From Streptomyces sp. NBC_01460 (GTDB lineage Bacteria; Actinomycetota; Actinomycetes; Streptomycetales; Streptomycetaceae): a stretch of DNA of 64,000 nt. The position numbers and the translations under genes were made by a program. The DNA lies in the NCBI RefSeq assembly GCF_036227405.1, contig NZ_CP109474.1, positions 62,001 to 126,000 on the forward strand, written 5' to 3'. Shown here in pieces: positions 17,001-29,254 of this stretch. The first letter of the stretch is position 1, and every line of letters starts with the position of its first letter. Under the pieces are notes generated by a model. The model was not told the origin of the DNA, did not search any database, and saw only the letters and a program-made list of their open reading frames with translations.

Positions 17001-18500
17001 ACCACACTCGCTGCGCTCGAACGTCCCGGCAGGCTCGCCCTCCTGGCAGTGCAGGGCACCGACTCCGTCGACGTTCTCGACGGCAGTTCTCTTCGGAGGC
17101 TGTGCAGGGTGCCGGTGCCAGGGCGCGACGTCTCCGCGCTCTCGTTTGTCGACGGGCGCGATGGCAGGGCCCTGCTCGCCGTCTCCACGCGGGCACAAGG
17201 CGGCGCGGTCCTGTTCTGGGATGCCGTGTCCGGTGAGGCCCGCCCGCACAGCACGATCCGGCGGAGCGCGGCCGTCCTGACCACCTGCCGACAGGGGGGC
17301 TCCCGCGATCGCACCCTGCTCGCGCTCGGTGGGGACGACGGCTCGGTGCAGCTGTGGGACCCCACGACGGGTGAGGAGTCCTGCCGGTTCCCCACCAACC
17401 ACACGGGCGCCGTCAGGGGACTCACCGTCGTGCCCGGCCCGGACGGCGTTCAGGTGCTGGTGTCCGGCTCCGCCGATCGGACCGTGCGTGTCTGGAACCC
17501 CGAGGTCTGGCGGCGGCGCACCGTACGCCATCGCGACCCGCGGACCGCCGCCGGAGGACGGTTCGCCCTGTCACTGAACGGAAACAGCGGACCACACGTC
17601 CTGGTGTCGGTCGGACCCGACCGCAACCTGATCCTGCGCTCGGCGGAGAGCGGCGACGTCCTCGACACCATCGCTCTGCCCCACCGTTCCGCGGCCGAGG
17701 GCCCTGTGACCGCTCTCGACACCTACAAGGCGGCGGACGGCTCTATGGCCGTGGTCGTCGGCCTGCCGGACGGCAGCGTCGCCAGCTGGAACGGAACCTG
17801 GCTGCCGTTGAACGTCTGGACGTCGACCGAGGACCGGCCCACGGCATTCGTCGTCTTCCCGCACGAGGGACGCACCGTACTGGCTGTGGGGACAAGCAGC
17901 GGCTCGATCGCGTACTGCGACGTGGAATCCGGCTCGGCGCTGGGATGGCGCCACGGCGGGGGAGAGGGCGGTCCCATCCGCACCCTGGTACATCTGCCCC
18001 TGCGCGCGGGGGGTGTGCTGGCTGTAGCCACCGATCAGGAGGTCGTGCTGTGCCGCCCGCTGCAGGTACCGCATCACGAGTTGCCGGCATCCCTGGGACC
18101 GGTGGAGTCGCTGGCTGCCATTCCGGACGAGGACGAGGGGGACGGGTATCTGTTGGCCGGGGGAGCGGACGGCAGGATCCACGTGTGCTCCCCGGACGCG
18201 AGTGGACCAGTGGCCTTCACTCTCCCGGTCCGCCATGACGGGCCCGTGTCCGCCCTCTGTGTCGTCCGGTCCTCGCAGGCCCGCCCGCTCATCGTCAGTG
18301 CCGGCCTCAGCGACACGACTCTGCGTCTCTGGGACGCCGAAACCGGGGAGGAGGTGCTACGGCTGGTCACCGCAGCCTCGCTGACGTCACTCGGAATCGT
18401 GCCCGCACGAGAAACCGGTGGGAGATCATCACAGCCACTCATCGTCTTCGGTGGTCCTGCCGGGGCCGCCGGTGTGGTTCTTGAGCCATCTCCGATGTAG
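13998..18500 (+). CDS. Caspase-like protease fused to a STAND ATPase and WD40 repeats
   Basis: 1500 residues in three parts. Residues ~1-230 are a peptidase C14 (caspase/metacaspase-like) domain, with catalytic His102 in YITGHG and Cys152 in VMVDSCFSG. Residues ~310-620 hold a P-loop ATPase of the STAND/NACHT type: GEAGSGKS at 335-342 and TVVVDGIDEA (Asp439) as Walker B. A helical stretch follows, then WD40-type repeats from ~855 to the end, with many VRVWDP or LRLWDAE blade endings. In this architecture the repeats sense a signal, the ATPase oligomerises and the protease is released, as in inflammasome/apoptosome-like bacterial death effectors. It is translationally coupled to the hydrolase and lies 1.1 kb from the Cascade operon. 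A link to CRISPR is inferred from position. Confidence 0.92.
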   Translation: MSGPVADDWGRRRLVEIAVSEYDRDTHETPQDHENFRKGIEAQVAVVEEWWAADNSSDERRGFEVVKPKGMRTVRDLRSFLDEEDLADADDDEVLVAYITGHGVSRDSEIHFLLLPDSDRNRVLNTAFQTAELVTTLLDSRATHVLVMVDSCFSGVLRKDLSRRLAALSDERRGLKSLVVLTSADEYTSPRLEAFSRLLKATMTHFKTQSAGYALPYLSYEDFFTAMTKVFVPSLMADVQPVWPEESLQRDKEHQEPSPCLPNPAYTAEPDVVEPARSAVAWSPADLDSYWQSRASGRPSPTPGVTDWFFTGRAAQMRRVTEFLAGDEGTLIVTGEAGSGKSALLARAVTLSDARFRADETYRHVIEATEPDLLVPEGAIDAAVLARNADTDELTAALYEALTGRPPERGAGVRTVDLVLDHALEYLRREGRSLTVVVDGIDEARNPTRTITDLIRPLSEQWSDDGRPAVRMLLGVRSAHAPVAGRLQPSRDRASDLLNLLVRSTESGEPLRTDTGATADIAAYTSTLLRALSGLHDDAEHPDIQLLDELAAAVAEEVAPSFLDARLAAESLERSSTFPDPDNPEWRASLRQGTQLLLLQDLGEVSRNTGLPAEAVIQVLRATALARGAGLPWAEVWPCAVAALTPGGLPAPAESVIRQVRESRLAGYLTTAVEDGRFVYRPIHERVGELLQSTPHLLLVESLTSAHVLPAQANVGEDHRRLAVAFSSLHGLQEPHDSPPHPYLRHHLVEHAAAGKVLNDSVVTETFLPYETSGNVRGALGLLSEHTPDTTRLFAWTRIEPFLGDAPPSARAESLRFSLWEHEGGRPVRTPSPGRSEPESSGRLRPRWKDLAVHGNVLARQEAPIHALASFGLHDGTPLVAVGCDDGSVRVWDPTTVTPLGPPIQVHGGAVRAMTVVPGAGGQPWVALGTDSGVQACDPLGGAIVDLPVREPVLCMSSYTDEDGQVVLAVGTAEGLVLYDTVGIRHDTADAVVREVLVGPVTTLAALERPGRLALLAVQGTDSVDVLDGSSLRRLCRVPVPGRDVSALSFVDGRDGRALLAVSTRAQGGAVLFWDAVSGEARPHSTIRRSAAVLTTCRQGGSRDRTLLALGGDDGSVQLWDPTTGEESCRFPTNHTGAVRGLTVVPGPDGVQVLVSGSADRTVRVWNPEVWRRRTVRHRDPRTAAGGRFALSLNGNSGPHVLVSVGPDRNLILRSAESGDVLDTIALPHRSAAEGPVTALDTYKAADGSMAVVVGLPDGSVASWNGTWLPLNVWTSTEDRPTAFVVFPHEGRTVLAVGTSSGSIAYCDVESGSALGWRHGGGEGGPIRTLVHLPLRAGGVLAVATDQEVVLCRPLQVPHHELPASLGPVESLAAIPDEDEGDGYLLAGGADGRIHVCSPDASGPVAFTLPVRHDGPVSALCVVRSSQARPLIVSAGLSDTTLRLWDAETGEEVLRLVTAASLTSLGIVPARETGGRSSQPLIVFGGPAGAAGVVLEPSPM
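15440..15477. repeat. 38-bp perfect palindrome inside the STAND domain coding region
   Basis: CCCGGTCGCGGGAAGGCTG (15440-15458) is followed immediately by its exact reverse complement (15459-15477). It encodes residues around APVAGRLQPSRDRA. A loop-free 38-bp palindrome is not expected by chance in coding DNA, and may affect mRNA or DNA structure or mark an insertion. Confidence 0.85.
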
Positions 18501-18680
18501 CCCGACTAGGAACGGAGACCGACGTCAAAGGACCCGCGGTCTGGTCATCGGCCGAGGTGCCCACTACGATCGGCCCGCCGCTGCCCACGGCACCTTCGCT
18601 CCGCAACGCGGAGATGGCCCTTGTGGGGACTGAAGAAGCAGCACCCCCGCCACGCGGGGACCAAGGCTGTGCGGCGGACG

Positions 18681-19550
18681 TCAGCCGCCCACGCCGATCC
18701 GCCCAACCGCTGACCTGGCATGCAGATGTGCCCGGGATGTCGTCGTCTCCCAGTCCTCGTGAGGTGACGCGACATCACCGGCGACGTCTTCGCGGGAGAG
18801 CGCGACGCTCTGGGAGACCAAACCGCTGAAGGCCGTGAGGGACAGCGGGTCCGATGGCCTGATCAGAGAGGGGAGACTCCCAGCGGCGATGCCGACGTGC
18901 CGGGCGACGGCATCGACCAAGGCCATGCGGATGACGTCCCAGGGCGCGCCCCCGGTCGCTCGGTACGCCTTGGCCACTGTATCGGCGTGCAGAACGTCCG
19001 CCCCCTGGCGATTGAGCGCGTATGCCGCCGTGTAGAGGCCCTGGTGGGCGTGGGCTCGGCAGCGCTCGCCATCCACCAACCCAGGACAGTCGCATCCTGT
19101 CAGCCTCGGCAGAACAGCCGCCGTGACGTGCTCGGCCGCCGCGTGGCGGAGACGGGCCCCAGGAAGGGGCAGCGGCAGGCCTGCCTTCATTGCTTGCTCC
19201 CGCCATACCGCGCAGGCTCGCTCCCTGTCGGGTGAAGCTCTCTGCCTGGTGTCGAACGAGACCATCTGCGAAGGGCAGGCGTGGCCGACACGGCTGACGC
19301 CTGCCAGGAAGCCGGCCGCCAGGCGGGCGCTTCGCTCGTCAACGGCACCGAACCCTTCAGCGACCTCTGTCCGCTGCGCGGGACTCAGCACCCGCTCCCA
19401 CATCTCGAGCATGACCGCACCCGCGGTGACCATCTCGAAGACGAGCGGATTCCATACCGGCCTGTCTCCCGGCACCTCTGGAGCAGGAGAAAGGATGCTT
19501 CCCCAACACCATTTATACGCAGAGCTGTTGGGTTCTCCTGAATCCTGCAC
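18681..19550 (-). CDS. Cas3 HD-domain-like protein, helicase absent and active site lost
   Basis: 289 residues from a GTG. It aligns by eye with the N-terminal HD nuclease domain of type I-E Cas3. The WGSILSP opening corresponds to the WxKS..P start, ARLAAGFLAGVSRVGHACPSQMVSF replaces the usual FLAGLHDIGKATPxFQ, RHAAAEHVTAAVLPRL sits where the PHGxxS helix lies, and LTAFSGLVSQSVALS replaces GLVxxADWIAS. The HD pair is SR, and the early His is replaced (PLVFEMVTAG). The whole ~600-residue helicase is missing. Codon use is normal, so it is probably expressed rather than decaying. It is divergent from cas8e and may have become an adaptor between Cascade and another effector. 18501-18680 holds no gene. 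Confidence 0.65.
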   Translation of the reverse strand: MQDSGEPNSSAYKWCWGSILSPAPEVPGDRPVWNPLVFEMVTAGAVMLEMWERVLSPAQRTEVAEGFGAVDERSARLAAGFLAGVSRVGHACPSQMVSFDTRQRASPDRERACAVWREQAMKAGLPLPLPGARLRHAAAEHVTAAVLPRLTGCDCPGLVDGERCRAHAHQGLYTAAYALNRQGADVLHADTVAKAYRATGGAPWDVIRMALVDAVARHVGIAAGSLPSLIRPSDPLSLTAFSGLVSQSVALSREDVAGDVASPHEDWETTTSRAHLHARSAVGRIGVGG

Positions 19551-19622
19551 TTGGCCCCTGTCCGCCGTGTTACGTTCTCGCGCATCTCATCAGGCAACTG
19601 TGGTGACTGGAGTACGGATCAG

Positions 19623-21205
19623 GTGACATCGGCTGAGATACGTCCCTCTCCGGCAGGTGAATTACGCCCCTGCTGGGACCCTCGGAGACAAGCATGCGTT
19701 CCGGCGCTGACAGCGGCCAAGGAGAACACGCCGGTCACCCTGATCCACGCCCTGCGGCATGCGGACGAGATCCGCGCAGTCTCGGGAACGACGCCGGGGG
19801 AGTCCGTCGCCCTCATCGAGTACCTGCTCGCCATCTGCTATGCGTCCGGCAGCGGTCCGGGGACCGTCGACGAGTGGCTCGCGCAGGTGGAGGACAACCA
19901 CCCGCTGACCACTGCCGCCGACTGGCTCGAGAGTCGCCCCGACGAGCACTGGAACCTCTTCCACCCCACGGATCCCCTGGGGCAGAACGCCCTCCTCACC
20001 CCCTTCATCGACCGACACGGTGCGGGGCCTGCTCAGCTCGTCATCGAGCACGCCGGCGACTACAACCAGTTCTTCGACCACCACCACCTCGAGCATCCCG
20101 CCCCCCTACCTGCCGGGGCCGCCTTCCGCGCGATGCTCACGCAGCACGCCTACGGCCCTGGGGGCCGGGCGAGGATTTCCGGGCAGGAAACCCTGGGGCC
20201 CACGCTGACCAATCTGGCCGCGGGGCGTCTCGGCACCCGCATCCGCGTCATCGCGCTGGGACAGACGCTGGGCGACACCCTGCGGCTCAACCTGGTGCCC
20301 CTCACCGGGGACCCCGGCCACTTCAACCGCACCTGGACCGTGGCTCCCGAGCCGCGCCGGGGCTTCCTCAGCAAGCCCACCGGACGGCGCGTGGAGGGGC
20401 CTGCCGACCTCCACACGGTCCTCGGACGCTCGGTCCTCATGCGGCCCGCCCTCACGGAGGACGGGGAGCCGGCCGTCGACCGTGTCCTGCTGGGGGCTGG
20501 TGAACTGCTCGCCCCCTTGGCCCCCCACCACATGCCGGACGCCGTCTACGAGAAGGCGCCTGACGGCGGTGTGAAGCCGCTCCGGCCTTCTCCCTCCCGC
20601 GCCCTGTGGCGCGAGGCCCACGCACTCTACGCGGCAGTGGCGGACCGGGACCACGGGCCCGATCTGTACGACCGTCTGGCCCGGCTCAGTGGCCGGCGTC
20701 TCAATCTGTGGGCTGTCGGGCTCGTCGCGAAGCAGACCACGGCGCTCACCTGGGTGTCGGACACGTTCCCCTTCATCCCCGGCCGCGAGCGTGATCTGCG
20801 GTACGCGGCCGAGCGGGGCTCCCTCGTCGCAGAGCATGTGGCGTCCGCCCTCTCCAGAGCGGCATACGTGGCGTGGACCGTCACGTATCCGAATCCCAAA
20901 CCGGCCGACAAGAGCGGGCAGATCTCGCGATTCGACGCGCGGCCGGAGCACTGGGCGCACACCGAGGAGCCGTTCCACCTCCTGCTGGACGACACAGCGG
21001 CCGCCGAGGACGACAAGGCAGTGGACGCCGCCCTTGTCGAATATGCCGACGTGCTCGCCGGAGCCGCGAGCCGGTTCCTTCGCAAGCGCCTCGATTCCCT
21101 GCCCGCGAACGCACGGGGTTACCAGGCGCGGGCACAGGCCGTCCGACGTTTCGAAACGGACCTCTCCGGGGCAGCGGCGCCGGACGAACTGAAGGGGGAC
21201 AGCAC

Positions 21206-21209
<4 letters not shown>
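19623..21209 (+). CDS. cas8e: Cas8e (Cse1/CasA), Cascade large subunit
   Basis: The large subunit of type I-E Cascade, which recognises the PAM and in canonical systems recruits Cas3. 528 residues from a GTG at 19623, with GGAG 14 nt upstream; the open frame starts at 19551 but that overlaps the antisense cas3-like gene. Family features include HALRHADEIRAVSG, EYLLAICYASG (early helices), GDYNQFFDHH, RALWREAHALY and a C-terminal four-helix bundle. The N-terminal FDLxxEPWIPV consensus is not visible, only a weak match (RPCWDPRRQACVPALT), so this end is diverged. First gene of a five-gene operon with 4-bp overlaps. Confidence 0.9.
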
Positions 21210-24691
<3,482 letters not shown>

Positions 24692-24737
24692 GCGCACCAG
24701 GCACGGTGCGCAGGTCAGGCAGTTTGTATACGCTTGC

Positions 24738-25072
24738 TACCCCTCAGCTTCTGAGGGGATGGTCCCGACACCGACACGGTCGCCACGATCGCGGGCGCGT
24801 GCTTCCCGCAACGCCGGGGATGTTCCCTGCTGGAGGGTGAAGGCGATGGTCTCGGTACGTGCTTCCCTGCTCCTGCAGGGATGGCCCCCTGGGCCGCTGG
24901 GGCGAGAACTCCGCCGCAGAATGCTCCCCGTACGCGCGGGGATGGTCCCGGCGTCGTGGTCATGAGCCTGTAGAAGACGACGTGCTCCCCGTACGCGCGG
25001 GGATGATCCCAACGCCGGCGGCCACGCCGTCGTCGAGTCGAAGGTGCTCCCCGCATCAGCGGGAAAGGTCCT
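24738..25072 (+). CRISPR. CRISPR array 3 (type I-E) directly after cas6e, 6 repeats and 5 spacers
   Basis: Repeats start at 24738, 24799, 24860, 24921, 24982 and 25044. The 32-nt spacers are 24767-24798, 24828-24859, 24889-24920 and 24950-24981, plus one of 33 nt at 25011-25043. Orientation matches the cas operon. The repeats differ strongly: the first has stem CCCCTCAG/CTGAGGGG, the third CCCTGC/GCAGGG, while the fourth and fifth are near-consensus (CTCCCCGTACGCGCGGGGAT). The last repeat is degraded at its 3' end, as usual at a trailer. The short gap after cas6e leaves little room for a leader, so the array may be co-transcribed with the operon. 25073-25235 shows no gene. Confidence 0.92.
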
Positions 25073-25235
25073 CGTCCATCGCGAAGCCCGCGTCCATACG
25101 CCGCCACCGAAGAAGCGCGTTCCCGTCCTTCACCAACCCCTCAGGCCCTGGAATCGGATGCGGTGCCTCGGCCCGTAAGGTACCTACGGCCCCAACAGGG
25201 GTCGAAGCGTGGTCGGTGCGACGGGGGCGGGGACG

Positions 25236-26267
25236 ATGCGACGCTGGGTGAAGGTGTCGGTGGCGGCTGCTGTCGTCCTGGGCGTGGGCGGTTATACGGC
25301 GCAGCCCTACGTGAAGGAATGGGCTCTGATCCGGAGCGCCTGCGGCGAGGGCCTTCCCCGGGACACCGTGAAGCAGTTGACGCCGGAGGATTCCCTCCTG
25401 AACGCCGAGGAGTCCAGGAACATTAAGGGACTGGGCTCCTACACCTGCGGAGTCACGCTCGCGGGCGGCGACACGGACGGAAAGCGATTCGTCTCGATGG
25501 CCGCATACACCCGGCGGGACGACCAGGACCGGGAGCTGATGTCCGTCTTCACCGAGAACGGATTCGACAGTCAGAGCCCACTGCCGGGCGGGCTCCCGGG
25601 GTTCGTCGACCAGTACGGGACCATTCGCCTGTTTCTGCCATGCCCGGACCTGCCTGCAGATGACGGCGGCAGGAAGCGGAAGCTTCTGGTCAACATCTCC
25701 ATGGGACGGACTGTCCTCACTGGCGTACCCGGCGCCGCTCATCGGCTGGCAGTGGCCCTCTCCAACGTGGCTTCCGACAAGCTCGGTTGCGGCGCAAAGC
25801 CCTTGAAGGCTCCGAAGCCGGAAACGCCCTTGGCCGACCTGGAGGACGATCCGAGAATGGTGCCGATAGCGGAGGCCGAAGGGACACCCTGCGGGTGGGT
25901 GGCCGGAGCGGGACTGCCTGCCGGCGGGAACTGGCAGGTCGCCGTGGCGGCCAGCAGTGCAGCACCCAGCAGTCGTTGCGACCTGTCCTCCGCGGAGAAC
26001 GGAGAAGATACGCCGAATCCCTCCAGGCTCGCCTTCGCATCGTGGTACGGCGACTGGAGCAACCGTCTGACCGCCGACGAGAACCACGGCGTACCCAGGT
26101 CCATGACCGCCACCGCTCAGTGCGAGGACGAGGCCGCCAACTATGCGGTCGTGGGGGAGCAGGACATTCCAGGGATTGACGTCGGCGCCAGACAGCGGAT
26201 GCTGAAGCTGTTCGCCCAGGACGAGGTGCGGCGGCGAGGCTGCACCGGCCTGCGCTTCCACTTCTGA
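25236..26267 (+). CDS. Membrane-anchored or secreted protein of unknown family
   Basis: 343 residues from the ATG at 25236 (MRRWVKVSVAAAVVLGVGGYT); an upstream in-frame GTG is less likely because the basic residues and hydrophobic stretch of this start form a normal signal anchor. The outside part has regularly spaced cysteines (SACGEG, YTCGVT, LPCPDL, LGCGAK, TPCGWV, RCDLS, QCEDE, RGCTG), suggesting disulfides. The pattern fits extracytoplasmic Streptomyces proteins of the DUF type. No enzyme motif is seen. Convergent with the next gene. Confidence 0.7.
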   Translation: MRRWVKVSVAAAVVLGVGGYTAQPYVKEWALIRSACGEGLPRDTVKQLTPEDSLLNAEESRNIKGLGSYTCGVTLAGGDTDGKRFVSMAAYTRRDDQDRELMSVFTENGFDSQSPLPGGLPGFVDQYGTIRLFLPCPDLPADDGGRKRKLLVNISMGRTVLTGVPGAAHRLAVALSNVASDKLGCGAKPLKAPKPETPLADLEDDPRMVPIAEAEGTPCGWVAGAGLPAGGNWQVAVAASSAAPSSRCDLSSAENGEDTPNPSRLAFASWYGDWSNRLTADENHGVPRSMTATAQCEDEAANYAVVGEQDIPGIDVGARQRMLKLFAQDEVRRRGCTGLRFHF

Positions 26268-26299
26268 CCCGCAGGAGTGGGCAGGGGGCCGGGCCAGGA

Positions 26300-27511
26300 T
26301 CAGACCCGCAGCCAGAGCGCTCGGACATAGGCATCGTCCATCAACTGCTTCATGGCCGCGGCACGGCGCGCAGGGATACCGCGGTCCTGGGCCCAGCCGT
26401 CCAGCACTCTGAGCAGCTGGTACCGCCCGTCCATGAGATCGCCGTCCACCGGCCCCGACACGGGACGGCCCGCTATGTCTCCCATGACCGGGCGCGAGTT
26501 CAGCTGCTTGTCAGCAGGCTGATAGGTGCCGCGGGTGTGCCGGCGGACAGCCCTGTCGAACGCGGCGAGGTCGGGGATGGTGCCGTCCGTGGCGTATCCG
26601 GCACGATGTTTCATCAGCGAACCTATGTGGTCGGCGACATGCTGAAGATCGCGGTCGGGCCCGGTCGTCTCCGTGGAAAGGCTGTCCGGACGCGATGGGG
26701 GGCGAAAGTCCGGATTCCCCCCGGTGTTGGTCAGACGCTCGAGATGATGCGCAAGATTAGCCCGCTCTGCATCGTAAAGAATCGCGAACGCCTCCGGCTC
26801 CTTGCTGAGTTCCGCGACCAGGGACTCGATGTCCGCCTCCGCACCGGAACTGCTTTCGATGTAGCCGAAGACCGTGTGTGCCTCGCCAGGGGCGAGGAAG
26901 CGGCCGTACCTCGACCAGCCCTGCGGGTCAGGGCGTGCCTCCTGCGGGGAAACGGCCGGCCCGGGCAGTCGGTCCCCACCCCACCCTGTGTTCTCTCCGG
27001 CGTCCACCACGTAGTCGGCCACCATGCGGGCCAGACCCGGCGCGAGGCCTTTGGGAAGCTCCAGACCATGCACCGCTGCAGCCACCGCGTAGGTTGCCCG
27101 GGCCTGCGCCTCGGTGTGAGGGCTACCGGGGGCAAGAGAACTCGTGGCGCTGTTCACCATGCGCCCGAGGATCTGAGCACCGTCACCGCACACCCTGGTG
27201 TGCCTCAGGAGCTTCCGTGCCGATCCGATTCTCGCAAGATCGTCTCCCGGGTCCAGAGCCTCGGTGGCCGCCCTTGGGTCGTCCGCAAGAGCGCGCGCCG
27301 AGGCAGTCAGCTGATGGCAGGGCTTCTCGGCGTCGTCAGACCCCGTCAGGACAAGAGGAATCGTCACCCCAGCCGCCAGAACGACGAATGCGGCCGCACA
27401 GACGGCCAGCCGGTGCTCCCTGAAACTGCGTAGCCTGCCTCGGCGCCCCGTGTCGCCCACGTTGTCGGCGAGCGAGCTCTCGCTGTCGTCCTGGCTTCCC
27501 CCATCACGCAT
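26300..27511 (-). CDS. Membrane-anchored protein, unknown function
   Basis: 403 residues. A cytoplasmic tail of about 35 residues, rich in Ser/Asp then Arg, precedes one transmembrane helix (LAVCAAAFVVLAAGVTIPLVL). The remainder is presumably outside the cell, rich in helices, with two cysteines (KPCHQLT, TRVCGDG). No catalytic motif is recognised. It ends 32 bp after the convergent gene at 25236-26267. Both neighbours are cell-surface proteins with no obvious tie to replication or CRISPR. Confidence 0.65.
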   Translation of the reverse strand: MRDGGSQDDSESSLADNVGDTGRRGRLRSFREHRLAVCAAAFVVLAAGVTIPLVLTGSDDAEKPCHQLTASARALADDPRAATEALDPGDDLARIGSARKLLRHTRVCGDGAQILGRMVNSATSSLAPGSPHTEAQARATYAVAAAVHGLELPKGLAPGLARMVADYVVDAGENTGWGGDRLPGPAVSPQEARPDPQGWSRYGRFLAPGEAHTVFGYIESSSGAEADIESLVAELSKEPEAFAILYDAERANLAHHLERLTNTGGNPDFRPPSRPDSLSTETTGPDRDLQHVADHIGSLMKHRAGYATDGTIPDLAAFDRAVRRHTRGTYQPADKQLNSRPVMGDIAGRPVSGPVDGDLMDGRYQLLRVLDGWAQDRGIPARRAAAMKQLMDDAYVRALWLRV

Positions 27512-27544
27512 TTGGGAAGACTAGCGACCGTCGGTACACAGAAG

Positions 27545-27572
27545 CCTGCCGGGGGAGTGGTTCCCCGGCAGG
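27545..27572. terminator. Hairpin between the membrane protein gene and the iteron region
   Basis: CCTGCCGGGG and CCCCGGCAGG form a 10-bp stem with an 8-nt loop. It lies upstream of the minus-strand gene, so it may insulate the origin region rather than end that gene. Confidence 0.45.
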
Positions 27573-27610
27573 TTCCTCACGAAGCACCCGCACCGCGCTT
27601 CGAAAGCCAG

Positions 27611-28087
27611 CAGGGACCAAACTCCTTCGGTCCCTCCCTCATTCAGTCCCTCGGAAAAACCACAGGTCAGAGCGATGTGCTCGGGACTCAAGGGACCGAA
27701 GGGACCGAAACTCCCTGTTCCAGCTGCGTGGGCGCGCGTGTATGCACGCGTACGTAAGGCTTACCCCTTACATATCCTGGTGCGCTGATAACTAGGAAAA
27801 TGGGTCCCTTCAGTCCCTCGGTCCCTGGCCGCATGTGCTCTGACCTGCGTAAACAGGGCCGGGACTGAAAGGGGACCGTTGGGTCCCTCGCCCCTGGCAG
27901 GCCTTCGGTCCCTCAGGCGAGAGCCGCAAGACGGGATCTGCCGCGGCTCTCGCCCAACTCACCGGCTGAGGGACCGAAGGGACTGACTCTGCAATAAGTA
28001 CTCATGCCTCCCACGAAGGGGCGACGCCGTACGCTACGCTCGATCCGCCATATCGGAAACTCGGTCCCTTCAGTCCCTCAGTCCCTC
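27611..28087. repeat. Iteron cluster, probable replication origin
   Basis: The motif GGGAC(C/T)GA and its complement TC(G/A)GTCCC occur about fifteen times in 480 bp, often paired as GGGACCGAAGGGACTGA (27969-27985 on plus; reverse complements at 27802-27827 and 28063-28087; direct pair at 27691-27710; others near 27624-27653, 27860-27889 and 27903-27917). A relatively AT-rich stretch lies at 27765-27800. No gene fits here. Placement just upstream of the primase-helicase pair makes this a probable plasmid origin or Rep-binding region. Confidence 0.75.
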
Positions 28088-28153
28088 ACGCCACCATCCC
28101 TGAGCTGGGAATACGGCCGGGCTCGGTGGGGGAGGAGCCCAGCTTGACCACAC

Positions 28154-29254
28154 ATGAGGACGGATCGACGAACAGTGCAGCAGCGCCCCGCCGACACGGC
28201 TCCGTCCGACGTCGCGCAACAGCCGCGGCCTGCGGACGTGGCACGTTGGCTTGCAGGCCGCCACTGGCCGGTCCACCCGCTGGCTCCGGGACGTAAGACG
28301 CCTGCCGCCAACTGTGACCAGTGCCGTGTCCGCAGCCACGAACCCTCGCGATGCCCCTGCCATGAACGAGGCCTGTGGTGTCACGGCTTCCACAGCGCGA
28401 CGACCGACCTCGCGCGCGTCGAGGACTGGTGGAGCAGGGAGCCGCGCGCAGGCGTCGGTGTGTCGTGCGGACCGGCGCACCTCGTGGTCCTGGACGTGGA
28501 TGCCCACGCGGCACAGGTACCAGGCCGTGACCGGCTCCTGCCGGGGATCCCGATCCCGGAACAGGTGGACCTCTCCGGGCTGGCTTCCGGCTTCGACACG
28601 CTCGCCCTCCTCGCCGCCTACCGCAAGGAACCGAACCCGGCGGAGGACGAGACGACCCTGCGTGTACGCACCCCCTCCGGGGGACTTCACATCTGGTACG
28701 TCAACTCCGAGCCTGCCGTCAGCTATCGCTCCTCCACCGGTTCCAGCCCCAGGACTGCCCTTGCCTGGCAAGTCGACGTACGGGCTCATGGCGGATACAT
28801 CGTGGCCCCCACCACTCGTACGACAGCGGGTGCCTACACCCCCGTCGGAGCGGTCAGGGACCCTGCCCCGCTCCCAGCTTGGCTCTCTGCCGAACTGCGC
28901 CGTACCGGCCATGTCATACAGCCGCCCCCGGTTCCCGGCCCGAGGCCGGCCGGGCAAGCACGGCGCCCGAGGACCGGCGCCGTGCAGGCGCTCTTGCAGC
29001 CGCTCATCGAGACCGTTCGTGAATGTGCGGCCTCAGCCGAAGGGACAGGCTTCACCGAGAAACTCAACCGCGCCGCGTACACGGCCGGAGGGCTCGCAGG
29101 AGCGGGGTACCTGAACCAGTCCGAAGCCCGCCAAGAACTGACAGAAGCCGCTCACTATGCTCGTCCCCATCAGACCCGCCGTAGTGAGACGATCATCGAC
29201 GCAGCCCTTTCCGCAGGCGCCAGCCGCCCGTTCCATCCCAAAGGACTCGCATGA
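28154..29254 (+). CDS. Bifunctional DNA primase/polymerase (Prim-Pol) replication protein
   Basis: 366 residues. An archaeo-eukaryotic-type primase-polymerase domain of the PF09250 kind, common in actinomycete plasmids and phages. HWPVHPLAPGRKTP is the N-terminal block, and a zinc-type cluster CDQCRVRSHEPSRCPC with GLWCHG follows. VGVSCGPAHLVVLDVDAH carries the catalytic DxD, then RTPSGGLHIWYV and HGGYIVAPTT. It should synthesise primers or extend DNA at the adjacent iteron origin. The stop overlaps the start of the helicase gene (ATGA), so they work together. The ATG start follows the iterons by 66 bp. Confidence 0.9.
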   Translation: MRTDRRTVQQRPADTAPSDVAQQPRPADVARWLAGRHWPVHPLAPGRKTPAANCDQCRVRSHEPSRCPCHERGLWCHGFHSATTDLARVEDWWSREPRAGVGVSCGPAHLVVLDVDAHAAQVPGRDRLLPGIPIPEQVDLSGLASGFDTLALLAAYRKEPNPAEDETTLRVRTPSGGLHIWYVNSEPAVSYRSSTGSSPRTALAWQVDVRAHGGYIVAPTTRTTAGAYTPVGAVRDPAPLPAWLSAELRRTGHVIQPPPVPGPRPAGQARRPRTGAVQALLQPLIETVRECAASAEGTGFTEKLNRAAYTAGGLAGAGYLNQSEARQELTEAAHYARPHQTRRSETIIDAALSAGASRPFHPKGLA

